From the NCBI GenBank assembly GCA_019918135.1, contig WBZZ01006573.1, positions 757,501 through 821,500 of the forward strand: a DNA stretch of 64,000 nt, in the 5' to 3' direction. The notes beneath the pieces are model-generated. The model saw only the letters and a list, made by a program, of their open reading frames with translations. It ran no database searches and was not told the DNA's origin. Made by a program: the position numbers and the translations under genes. This document shows, in pieces, positions 1 through 11,560 of this stretch. This stretch comes from Paulinella micropora. Taxonomy: Eukaryota > Cercozoa > Imbricatea > Euglyphida > Paulinellidae. The number at the start of each line of letters is the position of its first letter. Within the stretch, counting starts at the first letter, position 1.

Positions 1-869
1 TGCAGCTTGTGCTCGCATTTGCAAGTCAGGCCTCTGGTCTGGTAACGACGTACGATATACCGAAGAATGACTTTAATGATTATATCTCGTCCAACAGTAA
101 CGGACGATTGAAACGAATGGCAGGTATTAAGAACGGAACAATAACTGGACCCACTTTGTGGGGGCAGATATACCCACTCGGTCCACAAAGCTGGATTTGC
201 AATGATTGTTCTGATACGGGATCTAACCGTATAACCCGATTAAATACATGGAGTTATTAGTAACCAACCTATTACCTAACACTCCCTGATTACTTTAGAT
301 TAGGTACAAACTGTGACATCAGTATTAATAATTAAAGATAATCCTTCAAGTCTGTGGAAATATGTATTAGACAAAAATGATGAAAAATTAAATTATTATT
401 ACACCTATCGACTATCCACTCCCTCACACTCTCGTAGAAGTAGATACATCGGCTCCGCTAACAGGGTTGTCTCATTCGAAGCTATGCCCCGGCCCATAGC
501 AAACCTCATCCGGGTGCGTAATTGAAAATGAACATACTAATAGTATGCCAATTTAACTGTACGTAAAATATTCGGTCGTGCAGAGGAGAATCTAACGGGC
601 CGGTCAAAAACAATGAAAAGTCAGCGGTAGTGATTTTGACCGGTCGTTAAAATGCTCAGTCTGATAACATATTAATACTACCCATGGTAGTAATCGGCCC
701 GGACGTATACTAGTAAATTACCGTGACAGTTTACCATACGGTATTAATACCGGTAAGCTTAATCCACTCGCCTGGGGAATCCATTACTTGAAGAAAATCA
801 CCAGAAAGCTGCTCAGTCACACAATCGAAACTATCGTCAATGGATAACTTATTACTGGGTACACTGATT
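1..869. other. AT-rich flank, no supportable gene
   Basis: Only two short open frames (83 and 70 codons) occur here. The first has no ATG start and neither resembles a family I know. A small inverted pair, ccggtcaaaa at about 600 and ttttgaccgg at about 634, could form a hairpin. No RNA gene was recognised. Confidence 0.5.
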
Positions 870-1123
870 CAAGTGTCAAACTCAGATATCGAATTTTAGT
901 TAACCGCTAGATTTCAGATTAGCGGTCAGATTTCGAATTAGTGGTCAGAATCAGTCAAATTAGTTCAATTTAACTGCTATATACGTCCGCAAAATCTATA
1001 TCATTTTTGCGAAATGTTACAGTTAAATTGAATTAATTTGAATTCTGGCCGCTAATCTAAAATCTGACCGCTAATCTGAAATCTGACCCTTAACTCAAAT
1101 TTGATTGCTGAGTTTGACACTTG
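870..1123. repeat. fold-back element: ~105-bp imperfect inverted repeat
   Basis: The left arm (870-976) and right arm (about 1018-1123) are reverse complements with scattered mismatches. Both outer ends read caagtgtcaaactcag. Each arm also holds a short internal tandem motif built on 'tcagattagcggtcag'. The spacer is about 40 bp. The form is that of a fold-back or MITE-like palindrome. No target duplication was identified, so mobility is not shown. Confidence 0.75.
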
Positions 1124-2085
1124 AAGTAATATTAATAATACTATTTAGTCATACCGGCCCACCCCAAGGACAACTACCTATTTTACCTATATCACTTTAA
1201 GTGTAACTGTGAATTCAGTCTGGGGTCACGTTGGGGCACTTAGTGACGTGTCAGAAATTATTCAAATATCTAAGTAAAAGTAAAATACAAATCCTCTCGT
1301 CTATTGGGTTATGGGCCTTGGCAGCGCTTAACTCTGGAGCACTGCAAACAAAGAAAGAGGAGACCATCGCCGACCGGGAGGCGACTGTCGTCAAGAGGGT
1401 TGGTGTCATTCCAGTAAGTGACACAATAAAAGGGAAGCTTTCATACTGAGACCCTTTGGCTCAGATTTTGAACGCATTGTACCTGTCCCCCGTCTTGGTT
1501 AGGTGACCTGCGTTGGGGTAAAGAGGACATCACTCCAGTGGGACTGCTACAACTTGACTGTTACAACAAAGGAAAACAGACAGTAAGACCCGAGGCTCAG
1601 AGTCATGAGCTTTAGTACTCTTAGAGGCACAACCAAAAACAAAGGAAAGGAAGTCACAGCAAAAGGACAGTATGACGGGAGAACCCCGTTCAAGGCCTTT
1701 CAACGTGAGATAGTTTTGGCCTTGGGAGCCAAAGGACTTAAGGGGGCACTCAAGACCCCAGAAGAACACATTAGGATAGTGCATGAGAGTAATGTAAGTG
1801 CTTTGCACAGCAAGGGGAAAACAGTCCCCAATTACATGTGGAGGTGGGGAGAGAGAGCAGAGTAGTATAGGGGGCCACTTCAGGACGGATGTTCAGTGCA
1901 GTTTCTCTAGAGAAACCACACGAAGAGTCGTTATTTAGTTTTAAGGCTACCTATTTATAACTAATATAGACAAACAAAAGAAAGAAAAACAGCTATCTAT
2001 TGATATTTGAAAGCCGACCGCTACGCTTGTCGTTTTCAAACATCGTTTAAAAAAAATTAATTATTTTAAAGAAATAATATATTTG
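1124..2085. other. no recognisable gene; left flank of the viral block
   Basis: Two short rightward open frames lie here (1231-1449, 72 codons; 1605-1865, 86 codons), plus an antisense one. None has a recognisable domain or convincing composition, and I do not call them genes. The sequence becomes AT-rich after about 1920. It contains AAACATCGTTT near 2037, which recurs in the same orientation near 11463 at the other side of the viral block. Confidence 0.4.
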
Positions 2086-2098
2086 TATTATATATAGA
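2086..2098 (+). promoter_or_regulatory. TATA-type motif before the GIY-YIG gene
   Basis: The stretch tattatatatagag ends about six bases before the ATG at 2104. A near-identical palindromic core sits at the same distance before the ATG at 6903. Its repetition directly upstream of two genes of the same element suggests a viral promoter core. No transcription data are available. Confidence 0.45.
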
Positions 2099-2103
2099 GA
2101 GAA

Positions 2104-2745
2104 ATGACAACCTTGAAAATTTACAAAATCTTTAATGCTGAAGACCAAACCGACAAGGAATATTGGATTGGAAGCACTACTCAAAAAAGATTATCAAGCA
2201 GGTTCAGTCATCATAAATTACTCTGCAAGAAAGGAATTAATAGAAAGTTATACAATCATATGAACAATAAAGGACTTCAAAATTTTAAGTGTGTTTTAAT
2301 TCATGAAGAAATAATTGAAAATTACAACATTGATAAACAAAGGGTGGTTGAACAGAAATATATAGATGACTTGAAACCTACATTAAATTTAAATTATGCT
2401 ATGGGTGCGAATATTACTGATGGAAAAAGAGAACGGCATAAATTTGATGAACGAGAATTTAAAGATGAGAACGAAAGGAAACGAATTGAATATCAAAAAC
2501 AATACCACAAGCAATATCATAAACAATATTATGAAAAAGAAAGTAAGAAAGTTAGAGAGTATCAAAAGCAATACTGGGCAATAAACAAAAACATGTTAAA
2601 TTGTAAGTAAAAAGAGAGGTTTGATAAAATAAGAGAGAGTAAAAAATATTATTGTGAGTTATGTAATTTTATAGGTGTATCTCAATCAGCACTTACTACA
2701 CACAATAACTCCAAAAGACGTATTTCAAAAAATGAAAATATTTAA
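2104..2745 (+). pseudogene. GIY-YIG endonuclease with C-terminal zinc finger (nonsense mutation)
   Basis: The N-terminal ~105 residues match the GIY-YIG nuclease fold: IYKIF near residue 6, YWIGST near residue 20, an Arg/His-rich helix, and a late Glu (VVEQKYID) followed by LNLNYA. A basic tail with repeated KQYHKQY-type units follows. An in-frame TAA at 2608-2610 ends the open frame at 168 aa, but the same frame continues. It encodes a C2H2-like finger (CELC then TTH about 15 residues later) and stops at 2743-2745. Such proteins are common in virophages, Polinton-like viruses and giant viruses as homing or recombination nucleases. The start is the first ATG, just after a TATA-type motif. The TAA is probably a decay mutation. 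Confidence 0.8.
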
Positions 2746-2843
2746 TTTCTATTTAAATGATTGAAAATATATAAATATAAAAAAAATTCTATTTAATATT
2801 TAATTTAGAAAAAAATTAACACACTGATATACTATTATCAAAC

Positions 2844-5800
2844 ATGGAGACACACACGTATAACGGCAAGGTCTACAGGTTGGATAGATTAAGGGAATAT
2901 AAAATAAATTACGAAATCAAGTCTGTCAGGGGTCGGGATGTGCTATATATCAAACCGAAGGGAAGGGGGTATAAAATTGATACACCGACCGCCCAAAACT
3001 ACTTGAACCAAGTAAGAGGTGCGGTGTATTTTGAGCACCATGCTATACCAATAGCGCCACCTTTACCTACGATTGAAGAGAAAAAAGAACTGAAAGAAGA
3101 TTACAGAGACTTGTTGAGGTATGGTAATTATGATATCAGCAAGGAACACGAACTAGGAATAAATGAAAGCCGATATGCGCTAAGGATTAACTTCAACTTC
3201 CGATCATTTACGATGCGCGATGTGATAAGATTTATTGAGATTGTATTGAACGACTTTGTAAGACGACAATCACCCGCAGATAAGGTTAGCCTAGGTATTG
3301 AGTTTGTGGATTACTATGGAAAGGTATCAACAGGCTTACACAAAGTTAATCAAATCTCGGTTGAAAAAGTTTTGGAAAGATTGTCAGCAATATTTCAAAG
3401 CAACGAAAGTCTTTACATGGACGAGAACGGAATAAACTTTGATAAATTAAAATTTGTGTTGAAATCTGTTAAAATGCCGACGGGCGGGACAAGGCTACAG
3501 GTTTTGAACAAATTGGATATATACAGAAAGAAAGGAGTAATCTGTATTACAAACAGCGATAACTTATGCTTAGCACGAGCAATCATTCTAGTCAAAGCAA
3601 AAATTGAAAAACATCAAAAATACCCGCAAATTATGCGAGGACGAAAGATACAGCAGGAAATGGCAGAGGCTTTACACGATGAAGCGAAAGTCATTAAGGA
3701 TGTGTGTGGGATACCTGAAATTAATACATTTGCTAATCACATTAAATACAATCTGGTTATTGTTGAATTCCCTGACAAAATCATTTATAAAACAGAACTA
3801 CTTGATGCGAACGGCGAACGGCTGACTAACCTTTACATTCTAAAGACTGAAGGACATTACGATGCCATAACTAACATGAAGTCTATGCTAGGAAAAAAGA
3901 ATTTCTGTGAGTTATGTCTGAGAGGGTATAAGGAAAGACATGCCTGTGAAGCCAAATGTAGTATTTGTGAAACCAAAGGCTGTAAGGGAATAAAAGACAA
4001 GAGCCAGTGGAAAGAATGTGAGAAGTGTAATAGAAAGTTTCCAAACACTGAATGCTTTAATAACCACAGGATAACGAACTGCGATGTAAAAGCGAAATGT
4101 AAATCGTGCGGTCTTAATTACAGAAAGAAGGATGAGCACAAATGCGGATATGCGAAATGCCGAAATTGTAAGGAACTGAAACCGCTTGAACACCAATGTG
4201 AAATAGTCCAAAAAGAAATCTTACCGCCTTCAGAGCAATACATATTCTTTGACTTTGAAGCGACACAGGACACAGGCGAACACATTGTTAATCATACTGA
4301 AAGCCAGTATTACGATGCAAAGGAACCGCCTATTATACATTAGAACATTCAAGATTTCTGTAATTGGGCTTTTGACACTAAGCACAGCGGATTTACATTT
4401 ATCGCACACAATGCCCGCGGTTATGATTGTCAGTTTATTCTTAAGTGGTTGGTTGATAATGGGCAAACTCCATTTGTAATCTATGAAGGTGGAAAGATTA
4501 TGATGATGACACTTAAGAAGTATCGCTTTACAGACAGCCTAAGTTTTCTTACGATGCCATTGTCAGACTTTCCAAAGACATTCGGGCTTACGGAACTTAA
4601 GAAAGGGTTCTTCCCGCACTTCTTCAATACGGCGAAAAATAGAAACTATGTTGGTGTAATGCCCCATAAGTAACATTACGGCTACGACACGATGCGTGGA
4701 GATAAACGAAAGGAATTTCTTGAATGGTATGACGAACAAGTGAAAACACATATTATTATTAACCAGTTCGATATGGCGAAGGAAATCGCAGAGTATTGTC
4801 ATTCAGATGTTGATATACTGAGGAAGGGCTGTATAGATTTTAGAAACCAGTTTCTAGAGTTCGGTATTGACCCTTTTCAATATACAACTTTAGCGAGTTG
4901 TGTTATGGTTCTGTATCGTGCTAAGTTTATGCCAGATAATTCAATTGCGATATTGAAAGCGGAAAAACAAAACAGGATGACTTCTAGGGCTTGTGTAGAA
5001 TGGCTAGCATACAGAAGCAGGTTAGACAAAACCGATATTAAACACACATTCAACGGAGGTGAAAAAATGTTTCAACTCTGACAATCTCGTGTGTATGTAG
5101 ATGGCTGGGACGAGAAAAACAAAACCGCTTATGAGTTTTACGGGTGTCATTGGCACGGATGTCAGAAGTGTTGGAATAGCAATGCTCTGAATGTGAAGAA
5201 GAATAAGACAATGGGCGAACTATACAAGGAAACAATGAGAAGAGAAAAACAACTTAACGAACAAGCGAAAGTAATAAGTATCTGGGAGTGTGAATGGAGC
5301 CTGATGAAAACCAGTGAGTGACTGGCAGAGGATACAAACGAACGAATTACGGAAGAAGAAGGACTAAACCCACGAGAGGCAATGTTTGGAGGTAGAGTGA
5401 ATGCTCTGAAATTATATTGGAAATCACGACATGATAATGAGTATGCGAAATATATTGACATATGCTCACTTTATCCGACCGTGATGTATTACGACCTTTA
5501 TCCAAGCGGACACCATATCATAATACGACCAAGCAACGAGGAGGAAAGAAATGAGATGAAAAACGAAATTATAAACAGAGAATATTTCGGAGTGGCTAAG
5601 GTTAAGATGCTACCTCCGAGAGGCTTACTACACCCGGTCTTACCGAAGGCGGATAGAGGTAAGATGATGTATTACTTATGCGATAAGTGTGGAATGACTG
5701 AGCAACACGGCGAATGTAAGCACACAGATAAAGAACGAGCAATAACAGGCACATGGGCAAATCCAGAAATTTACAAGGCCTTAGACAAAGGGTATAAGTT

Positions 5801-6838
5801 AATAAAAATATATGAAGCATGGCACTGGAAAGAACAAAGCAGTAGTTTATTCAAAGAATGCATAAAGACATTCTTGAAAGTAAAACAAGAGTCCAGCGGA
5901 TATCCCGCGGGATGTAATACGGAAGCAGAAAGCAAAATTACATAAACAGCATGGAAGTTAAAATGGGTGTAAAGATGGATGAAAGCAAAATATTCAAAAA
6001 CGAAGGACGGAGAGCAGTGGCTAAGTTGTGCTTGAACTCTTTATGTGGCAAGTTTGGACAGAAACAAAATAAAACACAGAACAAAATGATAAAGGATAAA
6101 GAAACCTTATACAAACTATTGAACGATAAATCAGTGGATAATATAAATATTAACATAATTAATGACCAAATTGTAGAAGCCAGTTATGACTTAAAACAGG
6201 ACGCGGTGAGCGACCCGATTAAAACAAATATTGTAGTTGCTTTATTTACTACATGCCACGCGGGAATGAGACTTTACAATATGATGGACAAATTAGGTAA
6301 TAGGATATTGTATCATGACACAGACAGCGTAATATATACGACTATCAAAGAAATTAATCAGGTAGATGTTGAGGCAGGCGATTTACTGGGAGATCGGACT
6401 GATGAATTAAAAGGAGCGAAAATAAAAACATTTGTTGGAGGCGGGCCGAAATGTTATGGATACTTATTAGATAATGGTAAAGCCAGTATGAAAGTAAAAG
6501 GATTTAGTATGAACTATGAAACGAAAAAAGCATTGAATTTACCGAATATGTTAAGTGTGATAAGTTGCGGGCTAAGTATTACGAACACTGAATTATTTGA
6601 GAATGGTAAAAATGAACTGGCTGAATTGTTGGAGACTGATGAAGAATTACGGATTGCTAAGCGAATTGAGAAGTCTGGAAAAGTAGTTATAATAGAAAAC
6701 AACAAGATAACGCGAGACAAACAAAAGAAAAAAATAACAAGCGAATACTTAGAAAAGATATTTAGTTTTACATACACGAAAAGACAAGTTATCGGTATTG
6801 TAGAGAATGCGATTGGTACTAGACATTTTGGATATTGA
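2844..6838 (+). pseudogene. protein-primed DNA polymerase B (pPolB), nonsense-decayed
   Basis: Replicative polymerase of the Polinton/adenovirus/phi29 type, about 1,330 codons. The N-terminal domain is followed by a Cys/His-rich block (about 3905-4200). Then come exonuclease motifs I (FFDFEAT, ~4245), II (FIAHNARGYD, ~4396) and III (YCHSDVDIL, ~4795), and polymerase motifs A (DICSLYPTV, ~5459), B (KLCLNSLCGKFG, ~6023) and C (YHDTDS, ~6313). The frame is kept for 3.1 kb despite four stops: TAG at 4341, TAA at 4671, TGA at 5079 and TGA at 5319. A single-base shift follows at about 5936-5942. All catalytic motifs persist, so decay looks recent. The cysteine-rich insert before the exonuclease is typical of Polinton polymerases. 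Confidence 0.93.
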
Positions 6839-6887
6839 AAAAATAAAATATTAAATAATTAATTTTTTCCATGAAAGTTTTTACCAG

Positions 6888-6900
6888 TCTATATATAGAC
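6888..6900 (+). promoter_or_regulatory. palindromic TATA motif before the DUF3820-like gene
   Basis: The 12-bp palindrome tctatatataga ends three bases before the ATG at 6903. It closely resembles the tattatatatagag before the GIY-YIG gene. Shared sequence and spacing suggest a common promoter core of the element. Confidence 0.45.
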
Positions 6901-6902
6901 CA

Positions 6903-7190
6903 ATGACCACCCTCACCAGACTATGTGAAAAATTTGGAAAACTTTCAATTGAGAAGAATAAGGAATTCTTTTCAGTAAGAGATGTCCAACAGATGATTGA
7001 TGAAGAAATTAAGGCGATTGAAAAAAGTAGAGAAGGAAAACCAACTGATGTTTTTCCGTTTGGTAAGTATCGCGGGAAGAAGGTTTCAAATATTGCTACC
7101 ATTGATAAGCCATATTTTGAATGGGTTATGAAACAGCCTTGGTTTGATAAATTTACAGACATTAAAAGTGAAGTAAAAAAATATTTATAA
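6903..7190 (+). CDS. small DUF3820-like (ExoX C-terminal-type) protein
   Basis: The gene is intact, 95 aa. Residues ~50-80 carry FPFGKYRGKKVSNIA followed by YFEWVMKQPW. This is the 'PFGKYKGK...YLxWL' signature of the DUF3820/ExoX-C family, a small putative nucleic-acid-binding module found alone in viruses and phages or at the C terminus of exonucleases. It lies 64 bp downstream of the polymerase on the same strand and is preceded by its own TATA-type palindrome. A role in replication or recombination is inferred from family and position only. It is one of two genes of the element without a break. Confidence 0.7.
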   Translation: MTTLTRLCEKFGKLSIEKNKEFFSVRDVQQMIDEEIKAIEKSREGKPTDVFPFGKYRGKKVSNIATIDKPYFEWVMKQPWFDKFTDIKSEVKKYL

Positions 7191-7231
7191 TATTTTGCTA
7201 AAAGATTTTTTTTTTAATCTTTACCTATAAG

Positions 7232-7696
7232 ATGACTGACCTGAACACCAAACAGGATTACTTGAATGAAATTGAAAAATGGAACATTGACAGCGAAATT
7301 AAAAGCCAACAATTAAATGGACTAAGCCCGACATTGTTTCTTTCTATGAGCAATACAAGCCAAGGGACGACAACGTGAAAGTAGTTATTCCATTGGAGAC
7401 CCATAACGGACAACTCCGACGTAGTTGAAGACTCCAACGTAGTTGAAGATGCGACCTTCGGTCAGCATGCGACCTTCGGTCAGCAAGAAGAAAGCACACC
7501 TTTTAAGACAACTGATTTAAAAGAGACTGGAATTACCGAAATAAAGGTGAATGTAGGTGAAGAAATAGCGAATGCTACATCCGTAGGTGATACGGCGACC
7601 GCTACAGACGAAGTATGTACAGAAGAAGGATGTATATTAAGGAAAGCGAGCGATGTTATTCGGGTTGTAAAAGAAAGATACCAAAAAATAAAGTAA
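7232..7696 (+). pseudogene. hypothetical viral protein, frameshifted
   Basis: The ATG at 7232 opens a 48-codon frame that stops at 7376. Acceptable coding sequence continues in the next frame (KPDIVSFYEQYKPRDDN), then, after about 7405, in a third frame that runs to TAA at 7694-7696. Two one-base shifts would restore about 150 codons. The last part is acidic and Thr-rich. It contains an 18-bp tandem duplication around 'gcgaccttcggtcagca', which itself can form a UUCG-type hairpin. No family was recognised. It is the last rightward gene before the convergent virion genes. Confidence 0.5.
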
Positions 7697-7762
7697 AGTA
7701 AGTCAAATCATTCATTTTTTTTCCTTTAGTGGTCCTCTATAAAGTTAGCAATAACATTAATA

Positions 7763-8979
7763 TTACCTGACCCGCCCGCCGACACGGACTTCTGTGTGAA
7801 TGTCAAAAAATCGTTCGGTTAATTGAATATCGTAGGTTCTTAGATTAATTTGTTGAGTTGAGGTAGCATTAACATAAATCTTAAAAAGTGTTGTTCCGTT
7901 TGCGATAGCAGTTGCTTTTATGTTTGTATCTACAATTGAAGTTTTGGCATCTACATCGGCAAAACCCGCTCCTGTCAGTGTTCCGTTCAATACCATTCTT
8001 ACAATATTAGACTTACTATCTTCATTTGTAATACTTATCAAAGATGGAGAGACATTTGAATAGTTGGTTAGGCTATTATTGTATAGTGCTTTATTCCTGA
8101 TACTTAAAATGGGGCTTTCAGTTATATTACCTGCTTCACTCCCTTCCGCCGTATTTGTAATACTTGTATTAATAGTGTTGGTTCCTTCAACAAACAAACT
8201 ACAACTGGCTGTCTTCAGTCTTTGTATTCCAACTCCCACATTATTATTAACAATTCGTGCTACAAATGGCAATGCAGTATTCCGCAGACTGACACCCGTG
8301 TTGGCATTCGCATACTTAATCGTATGGACTTACTGAAATTCGCCTGTCTTTGGATTTTCAATAGAAAACGTAATAGCACCAAAGCCTAAGTATTGAAATT
8401 GAATTTGAAATACATTTCCCTTCGTCCAGTCTAATACTGGCATATCTCCTGTTCCGTCGCACGGGTCATCCCAGTATGCTTGATAAAATGCGTTTGGGTT
8501 TCCTCCAATGCAATGTAGAATAATCATTCCTTCATCTCTAGTCTTGTAAAAGTAGAAACCATGAAGTAAAAAATTATCTCCGATTCCTATCCACAAATAA
8601 TGATCTTCGGTTTCGTCTGTTGTCCATAAAGCAGTGAAGCGGGCTATAACACCCATACCAGTGCGATATTTATTTTTCTTTTGCTTTCCATACAGGCATC
8701 AGCGGTAGCATTAGCAGTCGTTTTTAATTCCGCCATATTATTATTTAATGAAACACACGCATTTGTCTGAATTAATGACCATATCCGTGTATTAATGGTA
8801 TATGGAAAGATTTCCTGCAATACAGGTGTTAAGGAACTGGTTAGGGTTTCACCAAAAGCGGTCTTCATATGATTAGTTTCAATGTGTCCATCATGCCCAA
8901 CTTTTACATTTACAAACATTCCGTCGGGATTTTGTGCGATTAAATTTCTCTGGTGGGTCGTCATTTCGTTTGTATACAT
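7763..8979 (-). pseudogene. putative virion surface/fibre-like protein, broken twice
   Basis: The reading starts at ATG 8979, shifts by one base near 8650, and passes an in-frame TAA at 8330-8332 (probably a former Gln codon). It then continues in the same frame to 7763, about 400 codons. The middle contains YRTGMGVIARFTALWT and YLWIGIGDNFLLHGFYF. This resembles the 'YRPG.G..aRFTA.F...GIG...GF' signature I associate with structural or attachment proteins of Polinton-like and giant viruses. The C-terminal third is Thr/Asn-rich. It sits at the 3' end of the leftward virion cluster, after the major capsid. The receptor-binding role is inferred. Confidence 0.6.
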
Positions 8980-9041
8980 AACAAAAAATATTTTTATTGT
9001 ATTATTTTTTTTTTATTGGTTTCTACAAAGTTCATAAATAT

Positions 9042-10531
9042 CTACGACATAAGGATTTCAATTCCCTTAACAACGATAGTCCTCTGGGGAATAGCGTAAG
9101 TATAATAATTCAATTGGACTGCTCCCTCCGCACTCCATTCATACCGCCGTTCTGTATCCAAGGACAGACCTGCCACTTCATAACCCTCTTTTTCTCTCTT
9201 GTCATAAAGCGGGCGGTTGTGATCCCAGAAATCAACGTGGAACCAGTTATATTTATACACATTAGAGTTCAAAATAGCAGAGCCCTTAATTTTTTCCTTC
9301 AAAAGCATATAGTCTTCATCGCGGGCGCAAGCGATATCAAACTGCTGAATTCTATTACTATCCAAAGTAGTGTAATAAGAAGTATCTTAACCTGTGCTCG
9401 GTTACGCAATCAAATGCGGTATTTGAAGTTTCGGTATTATTAAACCCGCTAGTGTAAATTCGGCGAATTCTCTCACCCTGCGAGCGGTTCATCTTCAAAA
9501 CAAATGACTGAGTGCCTGCCGCAAGATTGGTTTTCCAAGAGATAGGGTATTCGGTCTTAAACGAAAAGCCTTCACCAGCAATCTTTTGTTGAATTCCCAA
9601 AATAACATTAGGGTCAGTTTCAACGGCAAGAAAGATGTTAAGATTAGTAATCGTCGCGGGCTGTGCGGTGGCAGCTGCTTGCAACACTATTAGCATCAGT
9701 TCCATAAAATAAGGTTTTCTGTGTTCCCTCCCACACAATCCTCAAATCAAGAATTTCATTAAAACCAATAGTCTTATCAATTTCAAAAATTGTTCCGAAA
9801 AGCATACCGAGAGGAATAGGCACATTGATTACTGGTAAATTTCCAGTATTGACTGCTGATGCGATTACTACTGCAGGGTCTTGACCAATATCTCCACCCT
9901 CAAAATACTTTGCCTCCTCATACTCAACATTAACAAGGCTATAGGTTCCAGCAGTGCTATCAGTGAGAGCGGTATCATCATGACGACGAACAGCAACAAG
10001 TGGCACTTTGTAGTATCCTTGAACCGCCCCTCGTAAATCTGCAAGCACCCCCGCATCAGTAATTAGTTTTCTTTCTGCTCTAGTTCCAACGACAATCTTT
10101 CCAGCATTACACTTTTGGAGCATAGACCCATAACCAGAATTAGCCCCGTGGTTATCCAAAGCCATAAATCTATCATAAGAAATTTCGGGTTTCCAAATCA
10201 TCTTAGTGTAATTTCCCACATGTTGAAAATTACACAGATACTGCCCGCTTCGACTTCGCAGTTCAATTGTCTTAATCATTGACAGGCAGTCCATAGCAAT
10301 TCTGTTATAATGACCGATTCCTCCAGTCGTCGGTGTGTAGGTAAATCGCAACACACTCCTCGCAAGGTTCAAAGGACGAGTAGGAATTTCAAAAGTTGAT
10401 TCAGTTCCTCCAACACTGCTAATCGCAACAGACGCAAGACTTTCGCGGGCAGTAAGTTTGTTAAGCGAATACTTACCGCGAATAAGTTCGCTTTGGCTTT
10501 GTGTCAACTCTCCTCCATATTGGATAGGCAT
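9042..10531 (-). pseudogene. double-jelly-roll major capsid protein (MCP), two frameshifts
   Basis: Three consecutive open frames in all three minus frames join by one-base shifts near 9690 and near 9368 to give about 490 codons, the usual MCP length. The N-terminal part (PIQYGGELTQSQSELIRGKYS) and the C-terminal part (NRIQQFDIACARDEDYMLL...YKYNWFHVDFWDH) resemble MCPs of Polinton-like viruses and virophages. The upstream TATA-like tctataaatata lies about 50-60 bp before the start. It is flanked by the penton gene upstream and the fibre-like gene downstream. Assignment rests on recalled family patterns and context, not on a search. Confidence 0.75.
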
Positions 10532-10691
10532 TTTTGTTTTGTTTTTGAAGTAGTGTAAGTTGATTAATACACGAAATATATTTATAGAAAAAATTCTAAA
10601 ATTAATTATCTCGCCTTTAACAAATTGAAGAATGAATTAAATAAACTAAAATAATTAGTTTCACGATAAACCAATAAAGTCATAACGATAC

Positions 10692-11417
10692 CTAACCATT
10701 AAGATTAATGGCTTGGTCATTTTCGTCTGTCAAGTAAAACCTAAACACATTGATTGAACTTGCTAACAATGTTTTACCATACTCAGACCCACTACCATCA
10801 TAGATAACAGATCCAAAAGGAATTTCGTTGGCAGTGTACATTTCTTGTAGCACGTGATTATCTCCTTCATTCACTAAGTTAGATTGAAGATACAGAGTTT
10901 TTTCGCCAGTTAGAAAAATTACATTTGGTGATTTAATAAAATCATTAGCGAAGAAATATGTTGAGTTTCTATCAAAACCCATTACCTCGTGAATACGGGT
11001 ATCACCATCAAATATAAACCGCGGTTGAATACCTCCGTTATTTGAAACACTGAATGTTAATTTACCATCCTCTGGTTTTGTGTTTGTATTGTTGCTTGAG
11101 ACAACATAAGTATGGTCATTCGGATTTTCTGTCGTCAGTACCTCGGCCAGTTTATTTTTTAAATTGTTCATTGTGTAGTTTCCCTCAGGTATCGTAATTA
11201 AAGCCTCATACCCGTCTTCGGATAATGTAAAAGTATTATATGGAGAGGCAACGGAATAATAAGATTTTGGAACATAGATATGAACAATTTTACAATGTGT
11301 GGGATTGTCTAGTCCCTTCATATTGACTTCGTGTGTAAAGTCGCTGTCTGTTCCCGTTATTCTATTTTTACTATTTATGTAATAGATACCCGAACTTCTT
11401 CCTCCCTTGTAATCCAT
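10692..11417 (-). CDS. penton / minor capsid protein
   Basis: Intact, 241 aa, starting at ATG 11417. The N-terminus GIYYINSKNRITGTDSDFTH, then VPKSYYSV, NTFTLSEDGYEA and ITIPEGNYT, follows the conserved opening of single-jelly-roll penton proteins of Polinton-like viruses and virophages. The remainder is beta-rich without cysteine. It precedes the MCP and follows the protease, the usual order of the morphogenesis module. It is the only virion gene without a break, which fits either chance or later selection. Confidence 0.75.
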   Translation of the reverse strand: MDYKGGRSSGIYYINSKNRITGTDSDFTHEVNMKGLDNPTHCKIVHIYVPKSYYSVASPYNTFTLSEDGYEALITIPEGNYTMNNLKNKLAEVLTTENPNDHTYVVSSNNTNTKPEDGKLTFSVSNNGGIQPRFIFDGDTRIHEVMGFDRNSTYFFANDFIKSPNVIFLTGEKTLYLQSNLVNEGDNHVLQEMYTANEIPFGSVIYDGSGSEYGKTLLASSINVFRFYLTDENDQAINLNG

Positions 11418-11560
11418 GATATTTAGAATTGCGCTTCGTGCTCCGCACTCTCGCTTATTGTAAACATCGTTTTTTTCTTTTTCAAAAAATTAATGCTTAT
11501 TGTAATCCTTAAAAGTGCGTAGCCCCCGATGTTTGTTGAAGACGTAGTCTGAAACAAATA

